In this document: positions 11,145 through 21,621 of the stretch, piece after piece
How the letters are laid out: each line of letters opens with the position of its first letter
Numbering within the stretch: position 1 is the first letter of the stretch
Notes under the pieces: generated by a model
The model's input: the letters and a program-made list of their open reading frames with translations, nothing else
The model's database searches: none
Told to the model about the DNA's origin: nothing
NCBI RefSeq assembly: GCF_028640845.1
Contig: NC_080543.1
Span: 1,372,667-1,436,666, forward strand
DNA length: 64,000 nt
Origin: Ahaetulla prasina
Lineage: Eukaryota; Chordata; Lepidosauria; Squamata; Colubridae
Reading direction: 5' to 3'
Position numbers and translations under genes: made by a program

Positions 11145-11609
11145 CAGGGGTGAAATGTTCCCGGTTTGGACTGGATCACCCGATCCGGTAGCGATGGCAG
11201 CGGGTGGTTCAGAGAACCAGTACCAAAAATCCCTTCCCCCCTTCCCCTCCCTGCATGCCCAGCTGAGCCGCGCGATCATCAGAGGCTTTATTTTTTTTAC
11301 TTTTAAAAACATTTTTTCTTTGGCTTTTTTCTTTTTAAAAAAGCCTCTGATGATCGCGCGGCTCAGCCGGAATTGTCAGAACCTTTTCTATAAGCTCTTC
11401 GGCTGAAGAGGCTGTAAAAAAAAGCTTTTAAAGGGTTCTGGTGATCAGGCAACTCACCTGGGATCGTCAGAACCCTTTCCAAGCATTTTTTAAAAATGCT
11501 TTTAAAAGTTTCAAAAAAACCAGTTGGCCACGCCCACCCAGTCACATTACCCCCGCCACCAAGCCACGCCCACAGAACTGGTAGTAAAAAAATTTACATT
11601 TCACCCCTG
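11145..11609 (-). mobile_element. hAT-type MITE B, copy 1
   Basis: It begins CAGGGGTGAAAT and ends ATTTCACCCCTG, a perfect 12-bp inverted pair. The flanks are ATCCACAC and ATCCAGAC, 7 of 8 identical, as expected for the 8-bp duplication of hAT transposons. It is in the opposite orientation to copy 2 at 18368. Inside is a perfect 28-bp inverted repeat (11262-11289 with 11340-11367) enclosing a T/A-rich loop. It has no coding sequence. Confidence 0.8.
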
Positions 11610-11619
11610 ATCCAGACAT

Positions 11620-11935
11620 ATCCACTGCCAGCACTTCAATACATGAGGGAGCTTATTCTGCAGACTTATGCGCTTTTGCCAATAAACCAAAATGATCTAA
11701 TGACATATACAAGTGAAAGTAATATTTACAAAATATTACAAAACCCAAAAACAGAAACACAAAGGAAAGAAGTTCCTTAATTTTGTCCCTCTCAACTCTC
11801 TTTCCCTCATTTTCAGCTTCTTCTCTCCCTCCTTATCTCAGTTTCTGCCATTGGAACATCCAGGAAGATTTGGAACCGTGTAGAGCACGCTACATAAGTC
11901 ATCGGTCTTCCATGAAAAAATTCAATGACCCGGCA
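11620..11935. repeat. Unclassified dispersed repeat, copy 2
   Basis: It is similar to 4830-5130 through cttttgccaat, gatctaatga, atatacaagtgaaagta and the CT-rich tail. The element type is unknown. Confidence 0.45.
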
Positions 11936-11939
11936 CAAA

Positions 11940-13145
11940 CCCAACCTCTTTCATCCTCCAGGCACTGACCTGTCAGCGGTTTGGACATTAATCCAGTGCT
12001 TAAGGCCAATATTGTTGATTGCTGGTAAGGAGGTGTTTTGGTCATATGGACAGACTGAACATAGCTTCAACTGGGAAACTGTGAGCATCCTAGACCAAGC
12101 TAGAGAATTCCTCGAAGCCTGGCATTCAGACACATCTACTATCAACAGGCACATAGAGATATACAACAGCTACAGGTCATTCAAAAGAGACAATCAAAAA
12201 GCAAAAAAAAAAAAAAAGGAAGCAAAAAGACCACCCTCTTTTTTTTTATTTTTTATTGAAAGAGTTTTAAAAAACAAAAACATTTTCCCCCTTTTTTCCC
12301 CCTCCCTCCCAAAACCCTTCCCCCAGGCTTCCCGGTCAATCACAAGGTATTGTTATACATAAACCAAACATAGAATAAAATTTTCCCTTCCAATCCAAAT
12401 AACCACATCCAAAGCTTTTCATCTCCCAACCCCCTCCCCATTACATAAAATAACTTTCTAATTATTCAAAGGCAATCTGATATTTCTTAATCTGATATCT
12501 GTTTTGTAGATAATCAATCCATTTTTTCCATTCAATTAAATATCTTTCCTGCGTATTGTCTTTTAAAAAAGCTGAGATTTTAGCCATCTCAGCCAAATTA
12601 ATGACTTTCAGTATCCATTCTTCTATTGTAGGTACCTCTTCTTTCTTCCAGTATTGTCCAATCAACAGTCTTGCTGCTGTTATTAAATTCAAAATCAATT
12701 TAGTCTCAATCCCTGTACAATCCGTTATAATTCCCAAAAGGAAAAATTGTGAAGACCACCCTCTTTTTAATACCAAGATTAGTAGTAGAACAACAATCAA
12801 TAAGCCAACAACACACCAATCAAGGAATTACCAGCTCAGACAAACAAGCTAACGGTAAACAACAGCTTACTCAAGGAACCCCCAAAACCATTCCCACCCA
12901 CACTTGTTTATAAAATGAGAGCAAATCCCTCTTTTCTAGCACTGATGATGTTACCTTGTTGGGTTATAAAACATCTGCAAGAAAACAATCAAACTCAGAA
13001 ACAACCAAGGACCCCACAGTCCTCCTCCTCCTCTCCTCTTCCTCCTTTTCTCCTTCTCCTTCACTCTGCAAGCCTCCTCCCTTCTAGCATTGATGGTGTT
13101 CCCTAGTTGGGTCATGAAATGTCTGCAAGAAAACATCTAAGCTCA
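11940..13145 (+). mobile_element. Penelope-like element family 2, 3' part, with nested L1
   Basis: Around 12030-12190 the + frame reads QTEHSFNWETVSILDQ, REFLEAWHS and TINRHIEIYNSYR. This resembles the C-terminal tail downstream of the GIY-YIG domain in vertebrate Penelope-like proteins. After the nested L1 the element continues to two direct copies of the hammerhead-like terminal repeat (12935-12990 and 13085-13135), separated by a CT-rich tract (13018-13075). The RT and endonuclease core are absent here. Confidence 0.55.
12244..12751 (-). mobile_element. L1 LINE ORF2 3' fragment, nested, with TSD
   Basis: On - the sequence encodes the L1 ORF2 C-terminal region (TAARLLIGQYWKKEEVPTIEEW, of which the RLLIGQYWK and EWILKV blocks are diagnostic). 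The poly-T at the low-coordinate side is the poly(A) tail. A perfect 17-bp target duplication, AAGACCACCCTCTTTTT, flanks it (12227-12243 and 12752-12768). It inserted into the Penelope-like element, so it is younger. Confidence 0.85.
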
Positions 13146-13648
13146 GAGAGGTGCAAGATGCCACCAAAGGCCTCTACCAGCTGCCACGGGGGTGGGGGTG
13201 GAGACGGAGGCCTGGAGCAGAGAGAGATGCGGGAGAAGCCACATTTTTGCTCCAGTTGAGGATGAACCAGGAGGGAGGGTTTGGCCATGGCAAATGGAAC
13301 AGGAGCCAGGTGGGGTTCCAGGAGCCCAACTTCACCAGAGATCAGCTGCTTTCCTGTCAACCTCTGCTCTGGCAGGCACCGACTCACTCTCTAGCACCCA
13401 GCCCCACCCGTCCCCATTGCGAAAGGGTCCTGACAGACTTGGGCTGGTTCTCCTCCTTCCGTCACCCAGGAGGGCAGGGCCACGGATGGAACTGCTCTGG
13501 CCAGATGCATGGATGGCCTCACATGACAGCAGCAGGCAGCTCCCTGGACTAGCCATAAAAGACTGCCCAAGGTCTGGGCTGCCCCCAGAGGCTCCTCAGT
13601 CGGATACCCACCCAGTCTGCCAGCTGCTTCTCCAAGAACTTGAGCACC

Positions 13649-15603
13649 ATGAATATTGGGGGACTTTCTCCTCCGGAACCAGCCACTGCTGAAATCCAAG
13701 GCATTGCTAACCAGGTAGGTCATCCAGTCAATAACTCATCCCAAGGACTTCGTCAGGTTCCCTTCCCTGCTTTGCCAGGAGATGCCCCAGAAGCCTGATC
13801 GAGGAGCCCCAAAGCACCCCTCAAGTCCCCATCGTCTGGCCAGGCCAGCAAGAAGCTGTGAGTGGAATGGACTGATATATAATGGACTGGAAGAAGAATG
13901 TACTTTTTGGTTTCTGGAAGGGGAGTTAAGGTCTTAGAGAGAGGAGTGACTATGGATTATGACTTATGTTGTATTTTAATTTATGATTGTTAATCTTATA
14001 CCCTGTACTTTGTTCTGGGAAGTCTCGGGGTGGGAGGGGAGGGAGGAAGGGGAGAGGGGGAGATGAAGGATCAATGTAAAGGAATGACTGAAGATATGTA
14101 ATTAAGAAATAGAAATAATTTGAAATGAAATCGGGCTGCTCAGCTGCCATTTCAGAAGGAATGGAAAGGAGAGGAGAGAGTGAAGGAAGAAAATAGGTAG
14201 GAAAGAGAGAGGTAGAAGAGGGGGAAAGGAGAGGAAGAAGAAAGGGGAAAGAGAGAGGGTTAGAAAGGGTGGAAGAGAAGAGTGGGGAAGGAGGAGAGGA
14301 AGTAGAAAAGCGAAGGAGAGGAAGGATGAAGAAAGTAGAAGAAAGTAGAGAAGGGAGGAGGAAAGGTTTGTTAAGGAAGGAAGTGGTAGCTGGGCAGGTC
14401 CGAATAAGTAACAAATGAAAGTTAATGACTAATGTTGAATAAGAGACTGTATATTGAATAGGCTGTTGGAAAATGGAAATAAAACTTTTTTACTAAAAAA
14501 AAAAAGAAGAAGAAGCTGTGAGGTGGCACGGCCCCTCCTGGCATCCCCCCAAAGGGCCCCTCTTGCTGCCTCATTGCCTTGACCGGGTCCCTTCTGCCAC
14601 CAGGTGAAAGACAAGCTGGAGGATGCGACGAACAAGAGGTTTGCCACCTACGAGGCCATTTTGTACTGTGCCCAGGTGGTCGCTGGCAAGAATTACTTTA
14701 TCAAGGTCAGTGGCTGAACCACAGGATGCACCCAATCCCAAGCGGGGAGGGGGGGAATCAGCCCCTTACCGGCCATCTGTGAGGTTTTTCTCTCCGCTTC
14801 ACAAAGGCTGCCCTCAAAAGATACCACCCCAGTTGTTGATGTGGCACCTGCACCTGCCCACCTTGCTTCCCTCCAATGTCTGCTTGTTTTCTTTAACCTC
14901 TTCTGCCAACGCACCCCACTGAGTCATTGGGGGGGGGTTTCAGCGCCAACTCGGATAGCAGCAGCCTTGGGCTCTTCTGGTCTTTCCTTGAGGGCCTCCT
15001 GGACCTGCTGGAGCCGATGACCTTCCTCCAAGCCATTCTCTCCCCTCAGCAGCCCCTCTTTGCAAAAGCTTCTGGCTTGGAAAGGTTCTTTAATGCTAGA
15101 AGAGTTGCAAGGAGGAAGGTCTTCTGCTTTGGATTTTAGCCACATCGGCTATTAGATCTCTGACCCAACCCTGCCAGCTGGGCTGGGAAAGGCCTGTCTG
15201 AACCTCAGGAGCCAGTGGGGTCTTCGGCAGCATTGGAAAGGATGGGAGGGATCTTCACCCTTTGGAGGAATCAGGCCGGAGAAGAAGGCCTGATCTGTGG
15301 CTGCTTAGTCTGACCCAGAATTCGCTCCTGGAACCCTCCCAAGAAGTAGCTGTAGTTACTCCGTCACACTGCCTGTTGGGCCCTTGTCCTTGTCCTGATG
15401 AAGCCCACCCAGATTGAAGGGGCGATGCGCCTGAGGTCCATGTCCTGCTGCTCCCCCACCCCCCACAGATGCGATGCGGTGACAAAGAGAAGGATTACGT
15501 CCACCTGAGGATCTTCCAGGCCCTGCCAGTTCAAGGCGGACAGGTTGAACTCTCCAGCTTCCAGGTGGACAAGACCAAGGATGACCCCATCACCTACTTC
15601 TAG
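13649..15603 (+). CDS. Type 1 cystatin (stefin A/B-like)
   Basis: Three exons, 13649-13714, 14604-14705 and 15469-15603, encode 100 residues with GT-AG introns in phase 0. Type 1 cystatins are cytosolic, reversible inhibitors of papain-like cysteine proteases. The three papain-contacting parts are visible: the N-terminal Gly-Gly (residues 4-5, NIGGLS), QVVAG at 46-50, and the second hairpin around LP at 75-76. The C-terminus DDPITYF resembles stefin B (TYF) and the N-terminus resembles stefin A, so I do not choose between CSTA and CSTB. There is no signal peptide, as expected for stefins. Its start is the first ATG before the IGGLS motif. A Cys sits just before QVVAG. Intron 1 carries an L1-type insertion. 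Confidence 0.92.
13861..14509 (+). mobile_element. Retroelement insertion in cystatin intron 1, with TSD
   Basis: The inserted piece ends in a poly(A) tail (about 14496-14509). It is flanked by the 11-bp direct repeat AAGAAGCTGTG at 13850-13860 and 14510-14520. Its end (ggaaataaaac then tttttact and poly(A)) resembles the L1 end at 51770. About 220 bp in the middle (14150-14370) is almost pure purine. No RT is visible, so L1 versus an L1-mobilised sequence is undecided. Confidence 0.75.
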
Positions 15604-15682
15604 GCACAGCCGTCCGTCTCCGCTTGGAGGGAAGCCGTGGGAGAAGCGAGGCGTTCACTGAGCCATGGAAGCTTCTGACCAG

Positions 15683-15688
15683 AATAAA
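15683..15688 (+). promoter_or_regulatory. Polyadenylation signal of the cystatin gene
   Basis: AATAAA lies 80 bases after the cystatin stop codon. Confidence 0.8.
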
Positions 15689-15748
15689 CACATTTGCCCA
15701 AAAATGCTCATGCACTTTTGGTACAAACTGAGCTGGCTGGAATTGGAG

Positions 15749-16140
15749 TCCTCTGTTTATGACAGTTCATTAGCGACCATTCAAAGTTACAACGGCACTG
15801 AAAAAAAGGGGCTTAGGATCATTTTTTCACACTTATGACCGTTGCAAGATCCCCATGGTCACATGATCAAAATTCAGACGCTTGGCAACCAACTCGTATT
15901 TATGACGGTTGCAGTGTTCTTGGGTCACATGATCCCCTTTCGCGACCCCCTATCAAACAAAGTCAATGGGGAAGCCAGATTCACTTAACAACCATGTTAC
16001 TAGCATAACAGCTGCAGTGATTCACTTAACGACGGTGGCAGGAAAAGTCTTAAAATGGGGGAAAATTTGCTTAACAACCATCTCAACAATAGAAGTATTG
16101 GGCTCAATTGTGGTTATAAGTCGAAGACTACCTGTAGTTA
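15749..16140. mobile_element. Non-autonomous TIR element A, copy 2
   Basis: Inverted relative to the copy at 2789-3178. Its right end, CTCAATTGTGG to AGACTACCTGTA, is the reverse complement of that copy's left end. It carries the same cttaacaacc and cacatgatc blocks, with no coding sequence. Confidence 0.6.
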
Positions 16141-16819
16141 GAAACTCTTCTGCTGATTCAGCACAGATTCTCCAAGCCCTGAAAAACCGGGAGGGGGGAG
16201 GCGGGGGGGGGGGGGCTGGGTATGGGCAGGTCAGCAACCCAGAGACCCTCCCCATGGCCTTTCCCTAAAGCAGACGCTCCAGAGACCCAAGAGGGGCAGC
16301 AGCCTCTCAGGTGGGTGCAGGGCCTCTTCTCTGCAGGAGGAAGGAAGGTTGTCTCAGGGCCGAGACAAGCTACCCCAAAGACTTCAGTCTGCTACATCCA
16401 GATTTAAAAAGCTGTCTTTAGGCTTGTGGGACGTCTAACCCTGCTCTATTGGGACAAGGCAGACAAAATGAATGTTAGATACTGGGAAAGGGGGAAATTG
16501 TGGCTTACAAGTTACTTTCAGGAACCATGAATGCATGCATAAAAGCAACCAGCTGCTGATTAAGAACTAAAACTTGCCAAGAGGAATGGGAGGGAGGCTG
16601 GGGTGGGGGCTGCAGTCAGCGATAGCTTTGTTCCACATGGGAGAGATTCAACAGAGGGGATCCACCTCTTTAGAGTTGCTCTACTGACCCACAAATGACC
16701 CTCTGATCATGGGGGGGTTCTCCCCGGAGCCGAGAGGGGACCCATGGCCACAACCACACCCAGGAACCCTAGCAAATGCCCAGAAGCACGGGGGTTGGGG
16801 GGCGGTACTACCTGAAGTC

Positions 16820-18060
16820 CTGCCGCGATCAGGCCGCCTTGCTCCCCTTTGGAGACCCTCCGGCCTGAGCGGCCGCGTCTCTTTCGGCGGCCAGCGATCC
16901 GGAGCGCCGCAGGGACCCAAGTCCGGCCGCAGCCTGAGCTGAGCCGGGAACGCCGCGCCGCCGCCGCGCAGGTGTGACAGGGTCGGCACCAGGCGTTGCC
17001 CCCCCCTCCCCGCCCCGAGCTCCGGACGCCGGCCTCCCTGACGCGTGCCCTTCGGCCTCCCGGCGATGGGGCAATCCTGACCCGGAGCTGGGCGTGCAGT
17101 TCGCCGGCCGCTGGGCTCCTGCGCCGCCTTCCGAAGATGCCCGGGCTGCGCTGCTTCTCCCGCCCGCCGGCTTCCTGCCCGCCGCCCGCCGCCCGCCGGC
17201 TTCCCGTCCGCGCCCGCCTGGCTGGCGGCGTGGGGCGGGGCGGCGCGGCGCTCTGGGCATGCGAGAGGCCAGCAACGCCGGGCTCCATGCGCTGGCCGCC
17301 GCCGCCGCCGCCCCAGGGCAAGCCCGGCTCCCGGTCGCTGCACTCCCGAAGACTCCCGCAGGGCGAGGATCGCGCGGCCTTCAGGCAGGAGGGGGTTACT
17401 GGCCCGCCGGGAAGCTGGCCAGCTCGGGGGCTGGGCGGATGAATCAGCATCCGCTGTCGCTCGCTCGGCGCGCCCCCCGCGAGCCCCACCTGGCCGCCTC
17501 CCTGAGCCGCGCCGGGTCGGCCGGGCGAGGGGCGCCCGGGGGCCGCGGATTGGCGCCGTGGGGAGGCGGGTCGGGGTCGGGGTTGCTTCTCCGGGGGTCG
17601 CGCGGAGCCCCGCTCGCCGCAGGTGAGGTTCTTCTGCCCGCATGGAGCCCTCCGGGAGCCACCTGCGGGGCAAGCCCTTCTACGGGCGCGAGTGGGCGCT
17701 GGGCCGGCTGGCACTGAGCTTAGAAGGGGGGGGGGGTTCTGGTCACTGGCAGCCCCGGCAGCGGCAAGACGGCGCTGTGCACCGAGGCGCTATGGCCCAC
17801 CTCCGCGCCCTGCTTGCGGGTGGGGCTGGGCGACGCCCCCTTGGCGTGGCACTTCTCCCAGACGCCGACGCCACCTCCACCCCGCGCGGCTTCCTGCTGC
17901 GGCTGATACGGCAGGTCGAACGCTGCCCGTTGTTGGCCGCCTTTCGCCAGAGCCTCCGTCGGGCTGGCGCCCCGGAGCAGCTGGAAGCGGCCGCGTGGAA
18001 AGATCCGGACGAGGTCTTCAGCAGGTAAGCGGCCCTCGGCTTCCCTGCCCCAGGACAGGC
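16820..18060. promoter_or_regulatory. CpG island at the ANKRD50-like 5' end
   Basis: A dense CpG, GC-rich stretch with repeated gcc/ggc units surrounds the ATG at 17642. Long open frames on both strands (for example 16681-17714 on -) are a by-product of base composition. It is the likely promoter of the decayed gene, and no TATA box is seen. Confidence 0.75.
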
Positions 18061-18367
18061 TTGTCGCCTTCGCCAGCCCCGAAGTCCCTGCGCTGCCCCT
18101 CCCCGAGAGCGGAGATGCAGCCCGCTCCCCGCCAGGTCCCTGCCGGCCTTCTCGGGCATATTGGGGCGGAGGATAGGTGTCCCATCCCCCCCACCCCCCA
18201 TTTGATGGGGTGCTTTGTAAGCACATGCGGCCATCCAGACAGTTTGGCTGCCTTGGATTTCAGACGCTTCCTGGATTGCCCTACTTGCAGTCTGGGAATT
18301 GTGGGGATGGCTGGGGGTGGGGGGGGGGTGTGTGTGGACAGTTTCAGGGAACGGGGCTCATCCTGAC

Positions 18368-19467
18368 CAGGGGTGAAATCTAAAAATTTTCCCTACCGAT
18401 TCTGTGGGCGTGGCTTAATTGGTGGGCGTGGCTTGGTGGTAAGATGACTGGGTGGGTGTGGCCAATAACAATAAATAATAAAAATACTAAACAAAGTATC
18501 GAAAACAATAAGAGGTACCAAAAACCAACTTTCACACTTTCCACACACACAACTCACACACACACACACACACAAAATGCCATATACAGCTTTGTGAGAT
18601 TTTGTGTGTTTGTGTAGTGTTTCATTTTTGAGTGAAACACTACAAAAACACACCAAATCTCAGAAAGCTGCACAAATATTTTATTTTATTATTTTATTTT
18701 ATTTATTTTTTAGATCAGGGGTCTCCAACCTTAGTAACTTTAAGGTTTGTGGACCAACTCCCAGAGTTCCGGCAAAGCAGGCAGAGTCAGTCGCTAGCTG
18801 ATGCAACTGATTACAGTAGCTGAAGAAAAGCATGTAAAGTAAAACGGCCCGAAAGGAGAAATAATTATAGGTAAGTGAGGAGGGGGCATTGGGTGGGCAT
18901 GGGGGGGGGGCTCTTGTAAGTGGGGGTTGTTAAAAAATGATTTTAAAAGCCTGTGATGATCAGGCAACTCATCTGGGATCGCCAGAGGAAAAAAAGATTT
19001 TAAAAGGCTCCACTGAAGAACTCAGTTGAAGTTCCCTCATAGCAGCCCAGAACCTCTTAAAATAATTGTTTTAACAAGCTCTTCGGCTGAAGGGCTTGTA
19101 GAAAACATGTTTTTAAAGGTTCTGGTGATGAGGAACTCATCTGGGATCGCCAGAGGAGCCTTTTAAAGCCGTTTTTTTCCCAACCTCTTGGCCGAAGAGG
19201 TTGTTAAAAAAAAGAGTTTAAAGGCTCTACCAATCTCAACTGAGCCGCAGGATCCTCAAAGACTTTTGTTTTTTACTTTTAAAGGCATGTTTTTGGCTGA
19301 AGAAAAACTGCTTTTAAAAGTTAAAAAAAAAACCCCTCTGCTGATGGTGCAGCTCAGCAGAGGCAAGAGGTGGAGCCAGGGATTTTTGCTACCGGTCATC
19401 CAAACCACCCGCCGCCATCGCTATTGGATCGGGCGAGCTGGTCCGAACCGGGAGCATTTCACCCTTG
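18368..19467 (+). mobile_element. hAT-type MITE B, copy 2
   Basis: It begins CAGGGGTGAAAT and ends ATTTCACCCTTG. The perfect 8-bp target duplication ATCCTGAC lies at 18360-18367 and 19468-19475. At 1.1 kb it is longer than copy 1 because it holds internal duplications of the catctgggatcgccagag unit and a CA repeat (about 18548-18573). It lies in intron 1 of the ANKRD50-like gene. It has no transposase. Confidence 0.85.
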
Positions 19468-20601
19468 ATCCTGACACAGCAAGGCCAGCCAGTGCCATTG
19501 GCGATCCCTAGAAACAGAAACACCACCAGCGTGGGATAGCTTGGCTTAAAACTTTGGCTGGGAGGAGGGATTGTGCTGCCAGCATTGAAAGACCCCAGCC
19601 TGATCAATGCGGGTGCTAGGTTTCCTGGATGAGCAGCGATGATGCAGGCGCATCATCATTTCCTGCGTCCGTTTCCACCCGCATTCCTGGGCCGAATGTG
19701 CTTTTCCTGCCTGCTTAGAGCAGCGTCCGCCAGGCACTCTGCCCACGTGTGGGAAACCTGTTCGTAAAAGGGGCCCGTGGGCCAGTGGCCAAAGCAGGGG
19801 TTGGATGCTGGAAGAGGCAGGCTGGGTCTGTGGCCCCAGCAATGGAGGCTGCCCGCCCCTTTAAGAAAGCTGCCAGGGGCTGCAGAACTAGCTTGCCCTG
19901 TGGGGCCTGATGCAGGGGCCCCACTCTGGCCCCCCAGTTCTACAGGGGGCCTGTTGGCAGGGCTTTGTCAGAAGGCAGATTGAAGCACATCAGTCAGTGC
20001 TCACAATAAATTATGGATGCTTTAACTTTTATCCAGTTACTTTCTTTGCTTTAAATTGCCTTTCGATCTACATGCTGCTTTTAAGCTGCTTGTCTTTGTT
20101 GACTGTCCAAATGGTGTTTCCTTTCATCAGATAGCTTTAAATTTATAGACAAAATATAATCCAACCTGCAGCTGCGAGGGGTGCCTGGCCTAGGCCTATT
20201 GGCCCCAGTTGCAGAACTCTGGGGGCTCCCCTTCCCCTCTTGTCAATGGTTTCCCTTCTTCCCCAGAACGGTGCTGCTGCCCTGTTGGACCTGCCACCCC
20301 CCACAAAGCCTCTGCTGATCGTGGTAGATGCGTTGGATGCGGCCAAGAGAGACTGCCAGGAAGAGGAGGAAAGGGGCCCCACTGCAGGGCCCAGCAAGTC
20401 CACTACCCAACTTCTGGGAAGCCACCTGCGGCTGCTTCCACCCTGGCTGCTCCTGGTCTGCAGCGTCCGCTCTCACAGCCAGAGGTTGCTGCGCCTCTTT
20501 CCTGGTGAGCAGGGTCCTTGGGGTGGGGGAGTGGAGAGGCTCTTGCCACAGAGCTGCTGCAGCTGTCCTGGTCCACCTTCCAGGCACAGCTTTCCACGGA
20601 G

Positions 20602-20700
20602 GCAGTGGTGAAATCTTAACAATTTTGGCTACCAGTTCTATGGGCGTGGCTTGGTGGTCATTTGACTTGGTAGGCGTGGCCAATTTGACGTCACTCACTG
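20602..20700 (+). mobile_element. hAT-type MITE B fragment
   Basis: CAGTGGTGAAATCTTAAC followed by taccagttctatgggcgtgg repeats the left end of the MITE at 18368. The right end is missing. It follows exon 2 of the ANKRD50-like gene. Confidence 0.55.
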
Positions 20701-21133
20701 TTAGAGTCAGGAGCTGCACATTCTGAAGCACATTCTGCCTGTCTGAAGCCCCCAATGCTTTGAGTTTCCCTCCGCCATCTGGCCTGACTCTCCAACCGAA
20801 CCTCGGAGCCTTCTCTTGCCCTGCTCTTCATCCCGGAGGGCTGTACATCCCCCCACACCAATCCTCTGTAAAAAATGCCCGCCCAGTTTGTGCAAAGGCA
20901 GAGGACCTTCCCCCCACTACAGGGTGATCCAAAGAGGGGAGGGGGATGCCTCAGAAAAGGCCGCCTTCCACCCGGGCCTGCATGCCTCCCGTGCCGGCTC
21001 CGTGGGGCTTGGGGCTCTGAAGCAGGCCACTGAATTCCCACCCGGCCACCTGCCTGCTCTCTTTGACCACTGGCGCCACTCCTGAACTCGGCCCACAGAA
21101 TCCGGCACTCCAGGGAAAGGAGGCTAGAAAATG

Positions 21134-21621
21134 GCACCAATGTTAACCAGCAGGACTTACGGAACCGCCTGCTGTTACCGCATGCCTCCCACCGACCCGT
21201 ACGCTCTCACAGAGAGGGACTTCTCAGGGTGCCGTCCGCCAAGCAATGTCGGCTGGCGGCCCCCAGGGGAAGGTCCTTCTCTGTGAGGGCTCCCACACTC
21301 TGGAACGAGCTTCCCCCGGGTTTACGCCAAATACCTGACCTTCGGACCTTTCGCCGCGAACTGAAGACACATCTTTTCATTCGCGTGGGGCTGGCTTAAG
21401 TTTTATCGATTTTAAATTTCTTATTACTAATTTTAAATGGGGTTTTAGTTTTCTATATATTTTAAAGTTTTTAGGCTAATTATAATAAGTTTTTTAACTT
21501 GCATTTTAAATTGTATATTGTATTGTCTGTTTTTTTTTACTTTTGCCTGTACACCGCCCTGAGTCCTTCGGGAGAAGGGCGGTATAAAAATCAAATAAAT
21601 AAATAAAATAAATAAAAATAA
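21134..21621 (+). mobile_element. L2-like LINE 3' end abutting an exon
   Basis: On + it reads LRTFRREL and KQCRLAAPRGRSFSVRAPTL, the C-terminal blocks of the L2-like RT seen at 58285-59021. The 3' hairpin (ccgccctgag, cttcgggagaagggcgg) and an aaataaat tail follow. The tail runs directly into the first ankyrin codons of the ANKRD50-like exon at 21622. Confidence 0.8.

Noticed and set aside
13950..14414. 154-codon frame on -
   Set aside because: It is the complement of the purine-rich tract (Ser, Pro, Leu, Phe repeats) within a retroelement insertion.
13649..15603. Cystatin as a venom-type secreted cystatin
   Set aside because: Venom cystatins are type 2, with a signal peptide and disulfide-forming cysteines. 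This protein has neither and has stefin-type ends, so it is an ordinary cytosolic inhibitor.
16681..17717. Frames of 330 and 335 codons on - and 247 on +
   Set aside because: Composition-driven frames in the CpG island of the ANKRD50-like gene. They show no domain, start context or splice support.
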